Source: Streptomyces sp. WAC08241
GTDB taxonomy: Bacteria > Actinomycetota > Actinomycetes > Streptomycetales > Streptomycetaceae
Length of the DNA: 64,000 nt
Reading direction: 5' to 3'
NCBI GenBank assembly: GCA_007858575.1
Contig: CP042279.1
Span: 5,976,001 to 6,040,000 of the forward strand
The notes under the pieces are model-generated. The model saw only the letters and a program-made list of their open reading frames with translations. It was not told the origin of the DNA and did not search any database. Below are positions 62,029-64,000 of this stretch, in pieces. The position numbers were made by a program, and so were the translations under genes. Each line of letters starts with the position of its first letter. The first letter of the stretch is position 1.

Positions 62029-62838
62029 ATGACCCAGACCGTCGCAGTCCTCGGCACCGGCAAGATCGGTGAAGCGCTCCTCAGCGGCATGATCCGCGCC
62101 GGCTGGCGCCCCGCGAACCTCCTGGTCACCGCCCGCCGCGCCGAGCGCGCCGAGGAGCTCCGCACCCGCTACGGCGTCGAGACCGTCACCAACGCCGAGG
62201 CCGCCAAGCGCGCCGACACCCTCATCCTGGCCGTCAAGCCCCAGGACATGGGCCGCCTCCTCGACGAGCTCGCCCCGCACGTCACCGCCGACCGCCTCCT
62301 CATCAGCGCGGCGGCGGGCATCCCCACCTCGTTCATCGAGGAGCGCCTCACCGCCGGCACCCCCGTCGTCCGCGTCATGCCGAACACCCCCGTCCTCGTC
62401 GACGAGGGCATGTCCGTCATCTCGGCCGGCAGCCACGCCACCCCCGACCACCTCGCCCACACCGAGGAGATCTTCGGTGGCGTCGGCAAGACCCTCCGCG
62501 TCCCCGAGTCCCAGCAGGACGCCGCCACCGCCCTCTCCGGCTCGGGCCCCGCGTACTTCTACTTCCTCGTCGAGGCCATGACCGACGCCGGCATCCTCCT
62601 CGGCCTGCCCCGCGCCCAGGCCCACGACCTCATCGTCCAGGCCGCCATCGGCGCCGCCGTGATGCTCCGCGACAGCGGCGAGCACCCGGTCAAGCTCCGC
62701 GAGGCCGTCACCTCCCCGGCCGGCACCACCATCAGCGCCATCCGCGAACTGGAGAACCACGGCGTACGGGCCGCCCTCATCGCCGCCCTCGAAGCGGCCC
62801 GCGACCGCAGCCGCGAGCTCGCCTCCGGCAACGGCTGA
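62029..62838 (+). CDS. proC: Pyrroline-5-carboxylate reductase
   Basis: NAD(P)H-dependent last step of proline synthesis. Intact, 269 residues. QTVAVLGTGKIGEALLSGMI (Rossmann motif), ADTLILAVKPQDMGRLLDEL, LISAAAGIPTSFIEERL, PVVRVMPNTPVLVDEGMSVI, ALSGSGPAYFYFLVEAMTDA and REAVTSPAGTTISAIRELEN are ProC hallmarks. I use ATG 62029 (GAGGTG upstream) over an in-frame GTG at 62017. It stands alone, followed by a converging hydrolase gene. Confidence 0.96.
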   Translation: MTQTVAVLGTGKIGEALLSGMIRAGWRPANLLVTARRAERAEELRTRYGVETVTNAEAAKRADTLILAVKPQDMGRLLDELAPHVTADRLLISAAAGIPTSFIEERLTAGTPVVRVMPNTPVLVDEGMSVISAGSHATPDHLAHTEEIFGGVGKTLRVPESQQDAATALSGSGPAYFYFLVEAMTDAGILLGLPRAQAHDLIVQAAIGAAVMLRDSGEHPVKLREAVTSPAGTTISAIRELENHGVRAALIAALEAARDRSRELASGNG

Positions 62839-62862
62839 CGGCCCGCGCCGTCCCCGCCGGGG

Positions 62863-63466
62863 TCACCGGACCCCGGCGTCCCCGGCGGAGGCCCCGCGCA
62901 CCACGTCCTCCGTGGCCACCACCCGCGCGAAACGGCCCCCGTGCAGGGAGACCGCCGTCGCCCGCGTCAACTCATCGGCGCTCGCCGTCCAGCCGTACGG
63001 CCCCTCCAGGTCGAAGGTGTGCATCGCGTCCAGCGGGAACACCACGTCGTACCCCAGGTTCCCGCCCATGCGGGCCGTCGTCTCGTTGCACATGTTCGTC
63101 TGGATCCCGACGACCACGATCTGCCCGACGCCCCGCCCCCGCAGCCACGCGTCCAGGGACGGCTCCCCGTAGAAGGCGGAGTTCACGGACTTCACCACGA
63201 GCAGCTCGGGCCCGGAGCCCTTTCCCCGCCGCTCCTCCACGAAGTCCTTGAAGTCGTTTCCCCGTACCCCGCCCGCAGCGGCGAACGCGACCCTCCACCG
63301 AGTCGTGCCGCACGAAGACGACGGGCCGCCCGGTCGCCTGCCACAGATCGACGAGCACGGCGATGTTCCGCTCCGCATCCGGATTGTTCCGCTTCCCCCA
63401 GTACTCCTCCTCGAAGCCCTTCTGTACGTCGACGACGACGAGCGCTGCGTTCTCCGCGATCTCCAT
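62863..63466 (-). CDS. Isochorismatase-family cysteine hydrolase
   Basis: Cys-hydrolase related to nicotinamidase/isochorismatase. The catalytic Asp is in AALVVVDVQKGFEEEYWGKR, Lys in LLVVKSVNSAFYGEPSLDAW, and the nucleophile Cys in VVVGIQTNMCNETTARMGGN; DVVFPLDAMHTFDLEGPYGW follows. One frame break near 63290 and another near 63275. Start ATG 63466 (a GTG at 63472 is in frame and nearer to GGAAGG). About 202 residues. Substrate unknown. It is divergent from a GlxA-type regulator 75 bp away, which may control it. Confidence 0.85.
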
Positions 63467-63541
63467 GGCCACGATCCTTCCGCTGCCGACCCCCCGGTCC
63501 CAGAGGGCCGCATGCCACCGACCGATGGTTTACTGCCAACC

Positions 63542-64000
63542 ATGACGCCGCCCCCGGAAACCCGCCCCCAGCGCATCGGGCTCCTCGTCTTCCCGGGCGT
63601 CCGCGCCTTCGACGTCTCCGTCATCACCGAGGTCTGGGACAGCGACCGCACCTCCGGGGCGTCCCCCGTTCGAACTCCACCGAGCGGCCGCGGACCCGCA
63701 CACCCCGGTACGCCTCCGGGGCGGCCTCACCCTGACCCCCGACCGCCCCCTGACCTGGCTCGACGACCTCACCCCCACGGACCTCGTCATCGTGCCGGGC
63801 ATCGAGGACCCGGACGCCGACGTCCCGCCCCCGGTCCTCGACGCCCTCCGCCGCGCCCACACCGCCGGCATCCCGGTCGCCTCCCTCTGCGCGGGCGCTT
63901 CGTCCTGGCCCGCGCCGGACTCCTCGACGGCCGCCGCGCGGTCACCCACTGGCACCTGGCCCGCACCCTCGCGGCCCGCCACCCGGCGGTACGGGTCGAA
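63542..64000 (+). CDS. GlxA-type transcriptional regulator (DJ-1/PfpI domain), partial (window edge)
   Basis: N-terminal part of an AraC-family regulator with a DJ-1/PfpI-like ligand domain. QRIGLLVFPGVRAFDVSVIT, FELHRAAADPHTPVRLRGGL, DLVIVPGIEDPDADVPPPVL, VASLCAGAFVLARAGLLDGR (Cys elbow) and AVTHWHLARTLAARHPAVRV outline the domain; the AraC helix-turn-helix lies beyond the right edge. Breaks near 63657 and 63895. Divergent from the isochorismatase-family gene, which is its likely target. Confidence 0.87.
   Translation, partial: MTPPPETRPQRIGLLVFPGVRAFDVSVITEVWDSDRTSGASPVRTPPSGRGPAHPGTPPGRPHPDPRPPPDLARRPHPHGPRHRAGHRGPGRRRPAPGPRRPPPRPHRRHPGRLPLRGRFVLARAGLLDGRRAVTHWHLARTLAARHPAVRVE

Overview
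The window is a high-GC actinobacterial chromosome segment, almost certainly Streptomyces. GC is very high, third positions are G/C-biased, GTG starts are common, and 4-bp ATGA/GTGA gene overlaps recur. The gene set and order (folate genes, panC-nadB-nadC-coaX, lsr2-clpC, sigE-cseABC, disA-radA, ilvD, proC) match the conserved core around the S. coelicolor sigE/clpC region. I saw no rRNA, tRNA, insertion sequence, integrase, CRISPR array or replication origin.

A caveat affects nearly every long gene. Conserved proteins change reading frame one or more times, usually where a C or G run is one base short (clpC, folP, nadB, panC, ilvD, disA and radA all show this). The damage is indifferent to essentiality and leaves the codons on either side intact, so I read it as consensus deletion error in homopolymers and not as gene decay. 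I give each broken gene one span from its most likely start to its most likely stop.

Layout. 1-2021 (minus): folate biosynthesis (folK end, folB, an NTF2-like protein, folP). 2049-5152: a lysylphosphatidylglycerol-synthetase-like membrane protein and a secreted esterase. 5174-8661: a quaternary-amine (glycine betaine/choline) ABC transporter whose ATPase gene is divergent from the two permease genes and the binding protein. 8788-10318: a coiled-coil membrane protein and an acetyltransferase. 10360-12527 (minus): a stand-alone NuoD paralogue behind a MidA/NDUFAF7-type methyltransferase. 12624-17326: a two-component system, an ArsR-type regulator with two perfect operator-like palindromes, and threonine aldolase. 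17452-23433: pantothenate/NAD/CoA operon. 23623-29593: BlaI-type regulator, N-acetylglutamate-synthase-like enzyme, Lsr2 and ClpC.

29656-35814 (minus) is the accessory highlight: a tight three-gene STAND NTPase operon. It encodes a helical-domain NACHT-leucine-rich protein, a trypco2 protein, and a trypsin-like protease fused to NACHT and a leucine-rich tail. It looks like an NLR-like immune or conflict module and is preceded by a degenerate repeat of about 32-bp period.

36384-39329: M23 peptidase and a TetR/MFS efflux pair with a large composite operator. 39419-42866 (minus): the sigE-cseABC envelope-stress operon. 43043-49125: mutY, a PAP2 phosphatase, a secreted protein, disA and radA. 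49311-54606: a sigma-like/anti-sigma-like/BACON fusion protein, a Cys-rich protein, a Ppx/GppA phosphatase, a TIM-barrel epimerase and a TetR regulator. 54784-64000: ilvD, a PQQ-propeller Ser/Thr kinase, an SH3b protein, an ABC exporter behind a probable leaderless promoter, proC, an isochorismatase-family hydrolase and the start of a GlxA-type regulator.
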